Positions 26,454-35,372 of a stretch of DNA of 64,000 nt are shown piece after piece (position 1 is the stretch's first letter; every line of letters begins with the position of its first letter). The notes beneath the pieces were generated by a model, which was not told the origin of the DNA, made no database searches, and saw only the letters and a program-made list of their open reading frames with translations. Origin of the DNA: Synechococcus lacustris (GTDB lineage Bacteria > Cyanobacteriota > Cyanobacteriia > PCC-6307 > Cyanobiaceae). The position numbers and the translations under genes are program-made. The stretch is from contig CAJAQB010000004.1 in NCBI GenBank assembly GCA_903943975.1, forward strand, positions 1 to 64,000, given 5' to 3'.

Positions 26454-26611
26454 TCCCGTTCGACTTCGAAGCCAGCCAGGCGGGCATCGGAACGAAATTG
26501 AGCTAGGGAGAGGGTGGTCTGATTCTTTAAAAGGCAGCCATTTTTGAAAATCAGCGTGAAACGTTGAATTTCTGTTGAGTTGCGCTTTGCGGTGATTACT
26601 TCAGCGGCCAT
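26450..26611 (-). CDS. Small hypothetical protein (53 aa)
   Basis: A 53-residue frame, MAAEVITAKRNSTEIQRFTL and on to a C-terminal LAGFEVERD. It is hydrophilic, mixed alpha/beta by eye, with no membrane segment. I do not recognise it. It lies 51 bases downstream of the CysR-like regulator on the same strand and ends inside the palindrome at the cysA stop. Codon use is normal and it has a clean ATG. A role with the sulfur regulator is possible from position only. Confidence 0.5.
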   Translation of the reverse strand: MAAEVITAKRNSTEIQRFTLIFKNGCLLKNQTTLSLAQFRSDARLAGFEVERD

Positions 26612-26662
26612 GGGAATTCTCTCGATGGGGTTTGGGTGTGGAACGATAATTGTTGTTTTGGG

Positions 26663-27229
26663 CTAGATCGCTGGAATTAGTTTATTGGGTATGAACAGAT
26701 CGTCATTGCTGATCTGTTGAAGTGTGCCTTTGGTGCGAATTAGGCTGAGATTTTTGGTTACTGTAACCCTGGTCAAACCGCAAATATCGCCAAGGGCCTT
26801 ATGGGTGAGGTTTAGTTCCTTAAGGGAGAGTCGGTAGCCTTTGCTGCTCACCATGCCGAAACGGCTGCCAATCCAGGTGAGTAGTTGGAGCAGACGTTCC
26901 TCCGCAGACTTGATGCGATTAATACGAAAGATCTCTTCCACTGTGCGGATGTGATCCGCCAGAAATTGCGAGACCTGATCTGCCGTGGGCTTGGTTTGCT
27001 CCACCACCACCGTGGTGAGGCATTGAATTTCAATGGGCCGTAGGGCTGAGTAGGCAGTGGTGACCCATTCGCCGGGTCCCCAGAGGCCCAGGGTGATGGA
27101 ATCACCTTCCTGGTCCCAGGCGACGGTACGGATGTAACCCTCCTGGATTTTCCAGCTCAGGCCCTCGGGAAGGACGTCATTGGGAAGGAGGGTGAGTTGG
27201 AGGGGGCGAGTGCCGATGCTGATGGTCAT
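26663..27229 (-). CDS. Crp/Fnr-family regulator, CysR-like
   Basis: A 188-residue Crp-type regulator: a cyclic-nucleotide-like beta domain (about 1-75: GYIRTVAWDQEGDSITLGLW), a long dimer helix and a C-terminal helix-turn-helix (LNLTHKALGDICGLTRVTVT). It lacks the Fe-S cysteines of Fnr and the cAMP-site Arg/Ser pair of Crp, so its signal is unknown. In Synechococcus elongatus a Crp-family protein, CysR, sits in the sulfate transport cluster and is needed for use of some sulfur sources; the location here, between cysA and sbpA, strongly suggests the equivalent protein. Candidate targets are the dyads reported in the findings. Confidence 0.8.
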   Translation of the reverse strand: MTISIGTRPLQLTLLPNDVLPEGLSWKIQEGYIRTVAWDQEGDSITLGLWGPGEWVTTAYSALRPIEIQCLTTVVVEQTKPTADQVSQFLADHIRTVEEIFRINRIKSAEERLLQLLTWIGSRFGMVSSKGYRLSLKELNLTHKALGDICGLTRVTVTKNLSLIRTKGTLQQISNDDLFIPNKLIPAI

Positions 27230-27403
27230 GGCTTTGAACGGTTAGGTAATTGGTGGTCATGGATAGGGGTGTTGGGGCCAGCGGGGTGCTGGCCGATGAC
27301 ATTCGGAGACAACAGCTCATGGCGCCTGGCGACGTTGTGGAAACACCATAGCACCGTTTGCCCATCGGTCAACTGTGGAATTAGCCCGTTGGCCTGGGGG
27401 CGG

Positions 27404-27835
27404 TCAAATGAAATACATGCCCTGGGCTTGGGCCAGCTGATCGCGCTGCTCCAGCAGGTCTTGCAGGCTGGTGGATTCCAGCAGTTTGTTGCGGGCTTTT
27501 TCCAGCTGGCCCACCAGGTTTTCCAGCACCTGGAATTCCGGTGACTGCCGCTTAGTTGCATCGCTATTGCTGCTGTCCCCCTCCAGGCAGGCCACCACCT
27601 CTGAAACCTTGACGTCGCTGGGGGCGCGACTCAACTGGTAGCCACCGCGGGGGCCGCGGATGCTGCGTAAAATGCCTGCCCGGCGCAGGCTGGTGAGCAT
27701 CTGTTCCAGGTAGCGGTCTGGGATTTGTTGGCGCTGGGCGATCTCCGCCACCTGAAGCACCTGGCCACTGGCGTAGGTGGAGGCCAGTTCCAGCAGGGCC
27801 ACGAGGCCGTAATCGGTTTTTGCGCTGAAGCTCAC
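27404..27835 (-). CDS. Rrf2-family transcription regulator
   Basis: A 143-residue Rrf2 protein. FSAKTDYGLVALLELAS, LQVAEIAQRQQIPDRYLEQML and SIRGPRGGYQLSRAP are the winged-helix hallmarks. The three-cysteine iron-sulfur site of IscR is absent; only one cysteine (VVACLEGD) is present. This resembles CymR, the cysteine-metabolism repressor of Firmicutes, which works with cysteine synthase. cysK lies 3 kb away and sbpA diverges from this gene. I use the GTG at 27835, where homology begins; upstream codons have no family match. Confidence 0.82.
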   Translation of the reverse strand: MSFSAKTDYGLVALLELASTYASGQVLQVAEIAQRQQIPDRYLEQMLTSLRRAGILRSIRGPRGGYQLSRAPSDVKVSEVVACLEGDSSNSDATKRQSPEFQVLENLVGQLEKARNKLLESTSLQDLLEQRDQLAQAQGMYFI

Positions 27836-27986
27836 AGCCTTGGCCGTCACGGGGATTGTTAGATGATTGTGCCTAAGCCCGCCGCTCTTTTGAGGGATTG
27901 CAGCGCAAATCCCTATCGAAGTAGCGGGGATTACCCTGGCAAGCCAGTCTGCGGTGTAAATTCCCAAGGCACCCTATCGGACTACC

Positions 27987-29033
27987 GTGGTTTTTGATTC
28001 CGCGAAGCTGGGCCGTCGTACGGCCACCCGTTTAGCCCTTGGTGGCCTTGTTGGTCTACCCCTGGCCGTGGCCCTGGCCAGCAGCTCGGCGCTGGCGGCC
28101 CCCGCTAACCAAGAAATTCTTCTGGTGAGCTACGCGGTAACCAAGGCCGCCTACGACGAAATTATTCCCAAATTTATCGCTGACTGGAAGAAGAAAACCG
28201 GCCAAACAGTCGTCGTCAAAACCAGCTTTGGCGGTTCCGGCTCCCAGACCCGGGCCGTGATCGATGGCCTAGAGGCCGACGTGGTGGGCCTGGCCCTAGA
28301 AGGTGATGTGATCAAGGTGGAAGATGCTGGGCTGATTGAGTCTGGCTGGCAGAAAAAACTGCCGAATAATTCGATTATCACCAACTCGGTGGTAGTAATT
28401 TTCCTGCGGCCTGGCAATCCCAAGAAGATCAGCACCTGGGCTGATCTGGATAACAAAGACGTTGACGTAGTCACGGCTAATCCCAAGACCTCCGGGGGCG
28501 CCAAATGGAATTTCCTCGGCCTCTGGGGCTCAGTTACCGAGACCGGTGGCAGTGCGGACAAGGCTAAATCATTTATTACAGCCGTTTACAAGAATGTTGA
28601 CGTGCTTCCCAAGGATGCCCGGGAAGCGACTGACACTTTTGTGAAAAAGGGTCAGGGCGATGTGTTGCTAAACTATGAGAATGAAGCAATTCTCGCCAAG
28701 AAAACCGGTGAGTGGACTGCCCCCTACAAGGTACCCAGCCCTAATATCGTGATTGAGGGCCCGGTGGCTGTGGTAGATAAAAATGTGGAGAAACATGGCA
28801 CCCGCAAGGTGGCCGAAGCTTTTACGCAGTATCTTTATACGCCGCTTGCCCAGAAGATTTTTGCCACTAACGGTTTCCGTCCGGTGACTCCCCAGGCTAA
28901 GGCTGCTGCCAAGGGTCAGTTCCCTGCAGTTAAAACTTTTACCGTTGCTGATTTTGGTGGCTGGAAAACCGTAAACAAGAAGTTCTTTGGCAGCGGTGGC
29001 CTTTGGGATGAAATCTTCAACAAGAGCCGTTGA
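27987..29033 (+). CDS. sbpA: Sulfate-binding periplasmic protein (copy 1)
   Basis: A 348-residue sulfate-binding protein with a signal peptide (GGLVGLPLAVALASSSALAA). The mature part starts with the family hallmark EILLVSYAVTKAAYDEIIP and has SFGGSGSQTRAVIDGLEADVV, TANPKTSGGAKWNFLGLWGS and LLNYENEAILA, which line the sulfate site. It delivers sulfate to CysTWA. The start codon is GTG at 27987. A terminator follows. A second copy lies at 53.7-54.7 kb. Confidence 0.95.
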   Translation: MVFDSAKLGRRTATRLALGGLVGLPLAVALASSSALAAPANQEILLVSYAVTKAAYDEIIPKFIADWKKKTGQTVVVKTSFGGSGSQTRAVIDGLEADVVGLALEGDVIKVEDAGLIESGWQKKLPNNSIITNSVVVIFLRPGNPKKISTWADLDNKDVDVVTANPKTSGGAKWNFLGLWGSVTETGGSADKAKSFITAVYKNVDVLPKDAREATDTFVKKGQGDVLLNYENEAILAKKTGEWTAPYKVPSPNIVIEGPVAVVDKNVEKHGTRKVAEAFTQYLYTPLAQKIFATNGFRPVTPQAKAAAKGQFPAVKTFTVADFGGWKTVNKKFFGSGGLWDEIFNKSR

Positions 29034-29060
29034 GGCTCCTCTCTTAACTTGAGGAATATT

Positions 29061-29088
29061 GCCCGGCCTACCAAGGTCGGGCTTTTTT
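29061..29088 (+). terminator. Terminator after sbpA copy 1
   Basis: GCCCGGCCT pairs with AGGTCGGGC (9 bp, one G-U) around ACCA, followed by six T. It starts 28 bases past the sbpA stop. Confidence 0.9.
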
Positions 29089-29268
29089 CTGCTTTAGGCG
29101 AATCCGATAGGTGATGTGTGCCCCGCCAAGCTGTTTGATGAGCAGTTCCCGGGCTTCAAGGCGCAGTTCTTCCACCGTGGGGGCTGACACGGTCCATTCG
29201 GATTGGCTAGCCACTGCTTCGTAGTGGCTAGGACTTGTTTCCGCCACTGTAAAAATGATTTCTCGCAT
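29068..29268 (-). CDS. Small HicB-like domain protein
   Basis: A 66-residue frame, MREIIFTVAETSPSHYEAVA, then TVEELRLEARELLIKQL. The pattern (a beta-strand start, a middle strand and the xTxxELxxxAREAL helix) resembles small HicB-type or stand-alone 'MRxIxFxV' domain proteins. I see no HicA toxin partner next to it, so a toxin-antitoxin role is unsupported. Its last codons read through the sbpA terminator in the opposite direction. An upstream in-frame ATG at 29292 gives eight more residues. Confidence 0.55.
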   Translation of the reverse strand: MREIIFTVAETSPSHYEAVASQSEWTVSAPTVEELRLEARELLIKQLGGAHITYRIRLKQKKARPW

Positions 29269-29486
29269 GGAAATTGGGATTCGCTTTTTCATTCGTCAAT
29301 TCCACCAGTCTCGTTGATTATTCTTTGCCATTGGGTCTTTATTGCTACCAGCATGGGTTCCACAAAGCACAAGACCTTGGCCCGGCCCAAGCGATCAGTT
29401 TGCTGCATACTGCCGCGTCAGGGGTGTGATTGATTACTGCATAAACTGATTATCCCGGCGATAATTTGGCTAATCGTGGACTTGTT

Positions 29487-30635
29487 GTGAGCCAAGTTCC
29501 CTTGCGCATTGGCATCGTTGGCGCTGGCACCGCTGGGCTTTATCTGGCCCTGCTGCTGCAGAGGGCTGGTCACTCAGTGCGACTTTTTGACAGGGCAGCC
29601 TCGCCTCGAACCCAGGGCTGCGGCATTCTGCTCGTTAGTGCAGGGCTTGAGGCGATTGCCCAGGGAGCCGTGCCTGGGTTGCTAGATCAATTACTGAGGG
29701 CTGGTCAGCCAGTCCGTCGCTTTGTAATTCGAAACCTGAAGGGTGGTGAGATCAGCCGTTCAGAAGTTGATATTTCCGACGGGGAGTTGCCCTCCCAGTT
29801 GATCCAGCGCAGTGCAATTCTATCGGCCCTTTGGAACTGCTTTGATGCCAGTGATTTCAGGGGTAATTCTGAATTGATAGGTCTGCGGCAGCAGGAAAAT
29901 GAAGTGTCTGCTTTTTTTGCAAATGGTGATTACTGGAATGGAGATATTCTGATTGGAGCTGATGGTATTTTCTCCAGGGTGGCCCGTTCGGTGGCGCCGG
30001 AACGGCGATTGTGTTATCTCGGTGATAGGGTTTGGCGGGGGGTGGTTGCGGATCCAGATTTCTGTCTTGATGGTGATTTCTTTGTGTATGCCCGTGGCCG
30101 TGGTATTTACGCAAACTTCTTTGACCTTGGGCCAAATAAGAAGGCTGAGAATATTACCCACTGGGGATTTTTCCATGAGCAGCCCCTGCCTGAGCAGCGA
30201 TCTGAGCAACTGCGGCTGTTGACTGAGCCAGTGCCGACGGAGGCCTTAGCTCGTTTACCTGCCGATGCGGCAGCGGTGATCAGCGGGACCCCTGCAGCCA
30301 GCACGGTGTGCAATTGGAACTTTGATATTGAGCCATTGGCTCGGCTTAGCCAGGGCCGAGTTGCCTTGATCGGGGATGCGGCCCATGCCATGAGCTCATC
30401 CCAGGCCCGGGGTATGACCGCGGGGCTAGAGGATGCCCTGGTGCTGGCCACTGAATTGAATCGTTGCCCAGCGGAGGGGGCTGAGGGGCTTGCGGCCCTG
30501 GCTGCCTATGGCGAGCAGCGTTTACCTGTGGTGCATCGTTATCAGGCCCGCAGTCGCGATGTGAGCGTGAGGATCGGGCGGCGGCGGCGCTCCCCCCTGC
30601 GAGATCCGCAGGCAGATTTTTCTTCCGTGGCTTGA
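29487..30635 (+). CDS. FAD-dependent monooxygenase
   Basis: A roughly 382-residue flavin monooxygenase of the p-hydroxybenzoate hydroxylase fold. It shows the N-terminal dinucleotide motif RIGIVGAGTAGLYLALLLQRAG, the DG motif ILIGADGIFSRVARSV and the second FAD motif GRVALIGDAAHAMSSSQARG. The substrate is unknown; relatives hydroxylate aromatics or oxidise tetracycline-like compounds. The C-terminus RIGRRRRSPLRDP is basic. Starts are uncertain: GTG at 29487 or TTG at 29466. It lies 71 bases before cysK and could share its regulation, though the palindrome between them suggests cysK has its own promoter. Confidence 0.82.
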   Translation: MSQVPLRIGIVGAGTAGLYLALLLQRAGHSVRLFDRAASPRTQGCGILLVSAGLEAIAQGAVPGLLDQLLRAGQPVRRFVIRNLKGGEISRSEVDISDGELPSQLIQRSAILSALWNCFDASDFRGNSELIGLRQQENEVSAFFANGDYWNGDILIGADGIFSRVARSVAPERRLCYLGDRVWRGVVADPDFCLDGDFFVYARGRGIYANFFDLGPNKKAENITHWGFFHEQPLPEQRSEQLRLLTEPVPTEALARLPADAAAVISGTPAASTVCNWNFDIEPLARLSQGRVALIGDAAHAMSSSQARGMTAGLEDALVLATELNRCPAEGAEGLAALAAYGEQRLPVVHRYQARSRDVSVRIGRRRRSPLRDPQADFSSVA

Positions 30636-30652
30636 TGCTGGCGGGCTGTGTA

Positions 30653-30666
30653 GTAATTGCAATTAC
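30653..30666. promoter_or_regulatory. Perfect 14-bp palindrome, NtcA-type GTA-N8-TAC, upstream of cysK
   Basis: GTAATTGCAATTAC is a perfect palindrome and fits GTA-N8-TAC, the consensus of the Crp-family nitrogen regulator NtcA. It lies 40 bases before the cysK start, and TAGTTA, 22 bases after it, could be a -10 box. It may be an NtcA site or a site of the Crp-type regulator encoded in this cluster. Half of it (GTAATTGC) recurs upstream of the encapsulin gene near 50865. Confidence 0.5.
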
Positions 30667-30706
30667 CCCAGGTTGCTTTGAATCTGGCTAGTTAGGTATC
30701 ACCACC

Positions 30707-31738
30707 ATGGGGAAAGCCATGACCTTGGCGCCTGAACTAACCAGAGCATCCGACCAGCTGGCTCTGCCCATCTATGGGGACAACAGTCTGTCGATTGGTC
30801 ATACCCCCTTGGTTCGATTGAATCGTGTGGTGGGGGACGCCAAGGCCCAGGTTTTCGCCAAGATCGAAGGCCGCAATCCGGCCTACTCGGTGAAATGTCG
30901 CATTGGTGCGGCCTTAATTTGGCAGGCGGAAAAGGATGGATTGCTGGGACCTGGCAAGGAACTGATTGAACCCACCAGTGGCAACACCGGCATCGCCCTG
31001 GCCTTTGTGGCGGCCTCCCGGGGCATACCGCTAACGCTCACGATGCCGGAAACGATGAGCCTGGAACGGCGCAAGCTGCTCACCGCCTATGGGGCCAAGT
31101 TGGTGCTCACCGAAGGGAAGCGAGGCATGCCTGGTGCCATCGCGGCTGCCCAGGAAATTGCTGCCGCTGATCCCCAGCGCTATGTGTTGTTGCAACAGTT
31201 TTCCAACCCTGCCAATCCCCAAATTCACCACGACACCACGGGACCAGAAATCTGGAATGACAGCAACGGAGCTGTTGATGTGTTAGTTGCCGGTGTTGGC
31301 ACCGGTGGCACCATCACCGGAGTAAGTCGCTACATCAAACAAACCCTTGGCAAGCCGCTGGTATCTGTGGCCGTTGAACCGGTGGAGAGTCCTGTGATCA
31401 GCCAGACCAAGGCCGGCCAACCGGTGCAACCAGGCCCCCATCGGATCCAGGGCATTGGTGCAGGTTTTGTGCCAACAAATCTTCAATTAGATTTGGTTGA
31501 TCGTGTGGAGCAAGTATCTAGTGAAGAGGCTGTTGCCTTTGCCCGGCGACTTATCCGCGAGGAGGGAATTCTTGGCGGAATATCCAGTGGTGCAGCCGCT
31601 TCTGTCGCTGTGAGGCTTGCCCATGAGGATGCCTTTGCTGGTAAGAATATTGTAGTGGTATTACCTGATTCCGGTGAGCGTTATCTTAGCACCGTATTAT
31701 TTGAGGGGATTTTCAATGCTGATGGCTTGGCACCATGA
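30707..31738 (+). CDS. cysK: Cysteine synthase (O-acetylserine sulfhydrylase)
   Basis: A 343-residue PLP enzyme making cysteine from O-acetylserine and sulfide. [24 protein letters not shown] (Schiff-base Lys63), [13 protein letters not shown] at 88-100 (the substrate loop), [16 protein letters not shown] (phosphate loop) and [11 protein letters not shown] are all present. The usual NPxxSVKxR motif reads NPAYSVKCR. Its stop overlaps the serine acetyltransferase start (ATGA). This mirrors the SrpG-SrpH pair described on the Synechococcus elongatus large plasmid as sulfur-regulated, so regulation by sulfur supply is likely. Confidence 0.95.
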   Translation: MGKAMTLAPELTRASDQLALPIYGDNSLSIGHTPLVRLNRVVGDAKAQVFAKIEGRNPAYSVKCRIGAALIWQAEKDGLLGPGKELIEPTSGNTGIALAFVAASRGIPLTLTMPETMSLERRKLLTAYGAKLVLTEGKRGMPGAIAAAQEIAAADPQRYVLLQQFSNPANPQIHHDTTGPEIWNDSNGAVDVLVAGVGTGGTITGVSRYIKQTLGKPLVSVAVEPVESPVISQTKAGQPVQPGPHRIQGIGAGFVPTNLQLDLVDRVEQVSSEEAVAFARRLIREEGILGGISSGAAASVAVRLAHEDAFAGKNIVVVLPDSGERYLSTVLFEGIFNADGLAP

Positions 31739-32709
31739 GTGAGATTCCCCAGGCCATTGCTCAGCTTAATGGCTTGCCTGTTGCAGATTATTCTGAAGGT
31801 GCTGAGGATTGGAATCTTCAGGTGATAGTCAGTTCGTTGCGTAGCATTCGTGAGCGTTCTGCCTTGGCCTCAAGGCATCAGCAGTGCGTGCTGCAGCTGC
31901 CCTCCCGGGAGTTGCTTGCAGATGTGGTGGATGGTCTTAATGACGCGTTGTTCCCCCATCGATTAGGTATTCCAGAGACCGACTATTTTGTGGGTCACAC
32001 CTTGGATGCCAGCTTGCGTTTGCTGGAGGATCAGATACACATAGAGTTAAATTTTTCGAGCCCATATCTTAATTCTGATCCTGATATAAGTAGTCTTCTT
32101 AAGCGGCAGGCCCAGGCCGTTGTGGGGGCATTTGCCGCTCAGTTGCCAGCGATCCGATCCTTGCTTGAGCTTGATATTGCCGCGGCTTTCCATGGGGATC
32201 CTGCGGCGGGAAGTTTAGACGAGGTGCTGGTTTGCTATCCGGGGGTGAAGGCAATTACTTATCATCGATTTGCCCATGCTCTCTATCGACTAGGCGTACC
32301 TGTAATTGCGCGTATTATTGCTGAGATTTCCCATTCGACTACTGGCGTGGATATTCATCCAGGCGCGGTAATTGGCGAAAGTTTCTTTATTGACCATGGT
32401 TCTGGTGTTGTGATTGGAGGTACGGCCGTTATCGGTAACGGGGTGCGTCTTTACCAGGCGGTAACCTTGGGGGCCAAACATTTCCCAGTGGATGACGATG
32501 GCCACCTGATTAAGGGAGAGGCCCGACATCCAATTATTGAAGACAATGTAGTGATTTATGCCGGTGCGACCGTGTTGGGCCGTATCACCATTGGTCGTGG
32601 CGCCACAATTGGCGGCAATGTGTGGATCACCCGTAGCATTCCAGCGGGAACTACAATCACCCAGGCTAAGGCCCGCCAGGAGGTTTTTGGTGAAGGGAGT
32701 GGTATCTAG
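31735..32709 (+). CDS. Serine O-acetyltransferase (SrpH/EpsC type)
   Basis: A 324-residue serine acetyltransferase, supplying O-acetylserine to the cysteine synthase encoded just before it. The left-handed beta-helix hexapeptide repeats start at about 205 ([20 protein letters not shown]) and run through [23 protein letters not shown]. The catalytic His is in FIDHGSG. The about 190-residue N-terminal helical part is longer than in E. coli CysE, as in the SrpH/EpsC type. It is translationally coupled to cysK by a four-base overlap. The C-terminus lacks the exact final Ile of CysE but ends GEGSGI, so binding of its tail to cysteine synthase is possible. Confidence 0.92.
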   Translation: MSEIPQAIAQLNGLPVADYSEGAEDWNLQVIVSSLRSIRERSALASRHQQCVLQLPSRELLADVVDGLNDALFPHRLGIPETDYFVGHTLDASLRLLEDQIHIELNFSSPYLNSDPDISSLLKRQAQAVVGAFAAQLPAIRSLLELDIAAAFHGDPAAGSLDEVLVCYPGVKAITYHRFAHALYRLGVPVIARIIAEISHSTTGVDIHPGAVIGESFFIDHGSGVVIGGTAVIGNGVRLYQAVTLGAKHFPVDDDGHLIKGEARHPIIEDNVVIYAGATVLGRITIGRGATIGGNVWITRSIPAGTTITQAKARQEVFGEGSGI

Positions 32710-32830
32710 GGTCTTGGGATCCTCAGGGGGCGGTTGGCTGGTGATTGCCAGCTGTTTTGGGAATGTTAGTTTTCTGTGGCATACTTGCTTCAACTGACGG
32801 GCCTGGGAAGGTCGGGGGCCATTGGTTTGA

Positions 32831-33616
32831 ATGTGTGAGCTGCTTGCCCTCAACGCCAATCGTCCCACCGACTGTCGCTTTTCCTTTCAAGGCCTGATTC
32901 GTAGGGGCGGCGCCACCGGTGATCACTCTGACGGCTGGGGCTTGGCAAGTTATGAGCCAGATGGTAGCGGAGTAAGAATTTATCGAGAGGATGAGCCTGC
33001 TGCCTTTTCTCCTATAGCCGCCCATTTGGCAGGCCTTGATATTAGTTCTTGCTGCACTATTGCCCATATTCGTAAGGCGACTCAAGGGGAAGTTGCCTTG
33101 CCTAATTGTCATCCTTTTTACCGGCGTTGGCGGGGGCAGGATCTGATTTTTGCCCATAATGGTGATCTCAAAGGAGCTGTGCCGAGGGCCGATCATTATC
33201 AGCCCCTTGGTAATACAGATAGCGAAGCGGCTTTTTGTGCGTTGCTAGAGCGACTTGATTCCTTTGGGACTACTGGCTTTCCTTCGGCTGAGGATTTGTT
33301 TCCCCTCTTGACTGGGTTCTGCCTAGAGATGCATAAGTTGGGCACATTCAATTGTTTGCTCAGTAGCGGCGATTGGATTTTTGCCTTTGCCTCCACCCGC
33401 CTGCATCGCCTCACCCGCAGCTTTCCTTTCCCCGTGGCCCAGTTGGCTGACGCAGACCTCACCGTTGACTTTTCGCGGGAGACCCAGGCGGGCGATGTGG
33501 TGACGGTGATCAGCACTGAGCCCCTCACCTCCAATGAGCAATGGCAGCCTTTGCAGCCTGGGGAGGCTTTATTGCTACAGCAGGGCAGAGTGCTTCATCG
33601 CCTCCTGCCGGTGTAG
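32831..33616 (+). CDS. Class II glutamine amidotransferase-like protein (YafJ/EgtC type)
   Basis: A 261-residue N-terminal-nucleophile hydrolase. After the initiator Met comes the catalytic Cys2 (MCELLALNANRPTD), with HSDGWGLASYEPDG, IAHIRKATQGEVALPNCHPF and FAHNGDLKG forming the glutaminase pocket. No synthetase domain is fused. Relatives include YafJ and EgtC, which cleaves a gamma-glutamyl bond in ergothioneine synthesis; a sulfur-linked gamma-glutamyl substrate would fit the neighbourhood, but no other ergothioneine genes are seen here. It is followed by a peroxiredoxin gene after 85 bases. Confidence 0.83.
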   Translation: MCELLALNANRPTDCRFSFQGLIRRGGATGDHSDGWGLASYEPDGSGVRIYREDEPAAFSPIAAHLAGLDISSCCTIAHIRKATQGEVALPNCHPFYRRWRGQDLIFAHNGDLKGAVPRADHYQPLGNTDSEAAFCALLERLDSFGTTGFPSAEDLFPLLTGFCLEMHKLGTFNCLLSSGDWIFAFASTRLHRLTRSFPFPVAQLADADLTVDFSRETQAGDVVTVISTEPLTSNEQWQPLQPGEALLLQQGRVLHRLLPV

Positions 33617-33701
33617 TTGAAGGCACATGGGTCGGTGCGTCGGGGTACCAGTCTGAGGTGAGGGGGCCGGTCAGCATGGGGTTTCTGAATTTCACTGCCC
33701 C

Positions 33702-34337
33702 ATGGCTCTGCAGCTCGGCGACACAGTTCCGAATTTCAGCCAGGACTCCCAGCTCGGGCCCATCAATCTCTACGACTTTGCTGGCGACAGCTGGGTGGTG
33801 CTTTTCTCCCACCCTGCTGACTACACGCCGGTTTGCACCACGGAGCTGGGGGAAGTGGCACGGCTGCGGCCTGAATGGGAGAAGCGCAATGTGAAAACCC
33901 TGGCCCTGAGCGTGGATTCGGCTGAAAGCCATAGGGGCTGGATCAACGACATCAACGAAACCCAGCAGACAACGGTGGACTATCCCATCTTGGCCGATGC
34001 TGATAAGAGCGTTAGTGATTTGTATGGGATGATCCATCCAAATGCCCTTAACAACCTTACGGTGCGTTCGGTTTTCATCATCGATCCGAACAAGAAATTG
34101 CGTTTACAGATCACCTACCCCGCCAGCACAGGCCGTAATTTCCAGGAAATCCTGAGGGTTATTGATTCATTACAGCTCACTGAATACCACCAGGTAGCCA
34201 CCCCTGTGAATTGGAAGGATGGTGAGGATGTGGTGGTTGTGCCCTCCATTCCCACTGAAGAAGCCCGCAGTAAGTTCCCAAAGGGTGTTACTGAAATACG
34301 CCCCTACCTGCGCTTCACCCCCCAACCCAATCGCTGA
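33702..34337 (+). CDS. 1-Cys peroxiredoxin (Prx6 type)
   Basis: A 211-residue peroxiredoxin reducing peroxides. The peroxidatic Cys45 is in the motif [16 protein letters not shown], and the extended C-terminal domain ([27 protein letters not shown]) identifies the Prx6/1-Cys group. It lies eight bases before the second cysA on the same strand, an unusual pairing that suggests it is expressed with sulfate import, perhaps because sulfur stress brings oxidative stress. Confidence 0.94.
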   Translation: MALQLGDTVPNFSQDSQLGPINLYDFAGDSWVVLFSHPADYTPVCTTELGEVARLRPEWEKRNVKTLALSVDSAESHRGWINDINETQQTTVDYPILADADKSVSDLYGMIHPNALNNLTVRSVFIIDPNKKLRLQITYPASTGRNFQEILRVIDSLQLTEYHQVATPVNWKDGEDVVVVPSIPTEEARSKFPKGVTEIRPYLRFTPQPNR

Positions 34338-34345
34338 GCTTACCC

Positions 34346-35356
34346 ATGGGTATTCGAGTATCGCAAGTAACTAAATCATTCAGTGGCCTTCGGGCTGTGG
34401 ATGACCTTAGTTTGGATGTGGATTCTGGTTCTTTGGTGGCTTTGCTGGGGCCTTCGGGTTGTGGTAAGAGCACGCTATTGCGCATGATTGCTGGTTTGGA
34501 TGTGCCTGATCATGGGCAGATTTGGATTGATGGTGCAGAGGTTACCGGCCGATCGGTGCAGGAACGTCATGTGGGCTTCGTGTTTCAGCACTTTGCTCTC
34601 TTTAAGCACCGTACTGTGCGCCAAAACATCGCCTTTGGCCTTGAGTTGCAAAAATGGCCCAAGGAAAAGATCCGCTGGCGGGTGGAGGAACTACTTAATC
34701 TCGTCCAGCTGCAGGGTTACGGAAGCCGCTATCCATCGCAATTATCTGGGGGCCAGCGCCAGCGGGTTTCCCTGGCCAGGGCCTTGGCAGTGAAGCCCAA
34801 GGTGTTGCTGCTTGATGAACCTTTTAGTGCCCTAGATGCAAAGGTTAGAAAGGAACTCCGCACCTGGTTGCGGGGCCTCCATGAAGAGATGCAGGTGACC
34901 ACAGTAATTGTGACCCATGACCAGGAGGAGGCCATGGAGGTTGCCGACAAAATTGTGGTGATGAACAAAGGACATGTGGAGCAAATTGGCTCCCCGGTTG
35001 ATATCTATGATCACCCCGCAACTCCCTTTGTTATAAATTTCGTTGGCGAGGTCAATCTTCTCACTGGTGGTTTGGCTGCCCAGGGCCAACAGGATGGGCA
35101 GCATGATGGGGACCAGGAGATTTTTGTGAGGCCCCATGAGTTGGAATTGTATGCGGCTCCCCAGGCAAAAAGTGTGCCAGTAATTATTAGGCGAGTTGTG
35201 CATATGGGCAAGGATGTGCACTTGGAGTTGGTTTTGGATGACGGGCAGGTTTTGCATGCGGAATTGACCCGAGCAAAGGTGGAACGCACAGGCACTCCCC
35301 TTTCAATTGGCACCCGTTTGCATGTATTGCCCCAGGCTACATATAGTTTTAATTGA
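34346..35356 (+). CDS. cysA: Sulfate ABC transporter ATPase CysA (copy 2)
   Basis: A 336-residue paralogue of the 25.4-kb CysA, with the same start ([12 protein letters not shown]), Walker [10 protein letters not shown] at 35-43, [23 protein letters not shown] and the His switch. The C-terminal regulatory domain differs more, for example [20 protein letters not shown], so the two copies may be regulated differently or serve different permeases. No second cysT or cysW is present in the window, so it probably plugs into the same permease. It is in an operon with the 1-Cys peroxiredoxin. Confidence 0.94.
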   Translation: MGIRVSQVTKSFSGLRAVDDLSLDVDSGSLVALLGPSGCGKSTLLRMIAGLDVPDHGQIWIDGAEVTGRSVQERHVGFVFQHFALFKHRTVRQNIAFGLELQKWPKEKIRWRVEELLNLVQLQGYGSRYPSQLSGGQRQRVSLARALAVKPKVLLLDEPFSALDAKVRKELRTWLRGLHEEMQVTTVIVTHDQEEAMEVADKIVVMNKGHVEQIGSPVDIYDHPATPFVINFVGEVNLLTGGLAAQGQQDGQHDGDQEIFVRPHELELYAAPQAKSVPVIIRRVVHMGKDVHLELVLDDGQVLHAELTRAKVERTGTPLSIGTRLHVLPQATYSFN

Positions 35357-35372
35357 TTATTGGGCCTGGTTC

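Noticed and set aside
29068-29268. HicAB toxin-antitoxin system
   Set aside because: Only a HicB-like piece is seen; no HicA-type toxin frame lies next to it on either strand.
32290-32868. 192-residue minus-strand frame
   Set aside because: Antisense to the serine acetyltransferase gene; no domain and no start signal.
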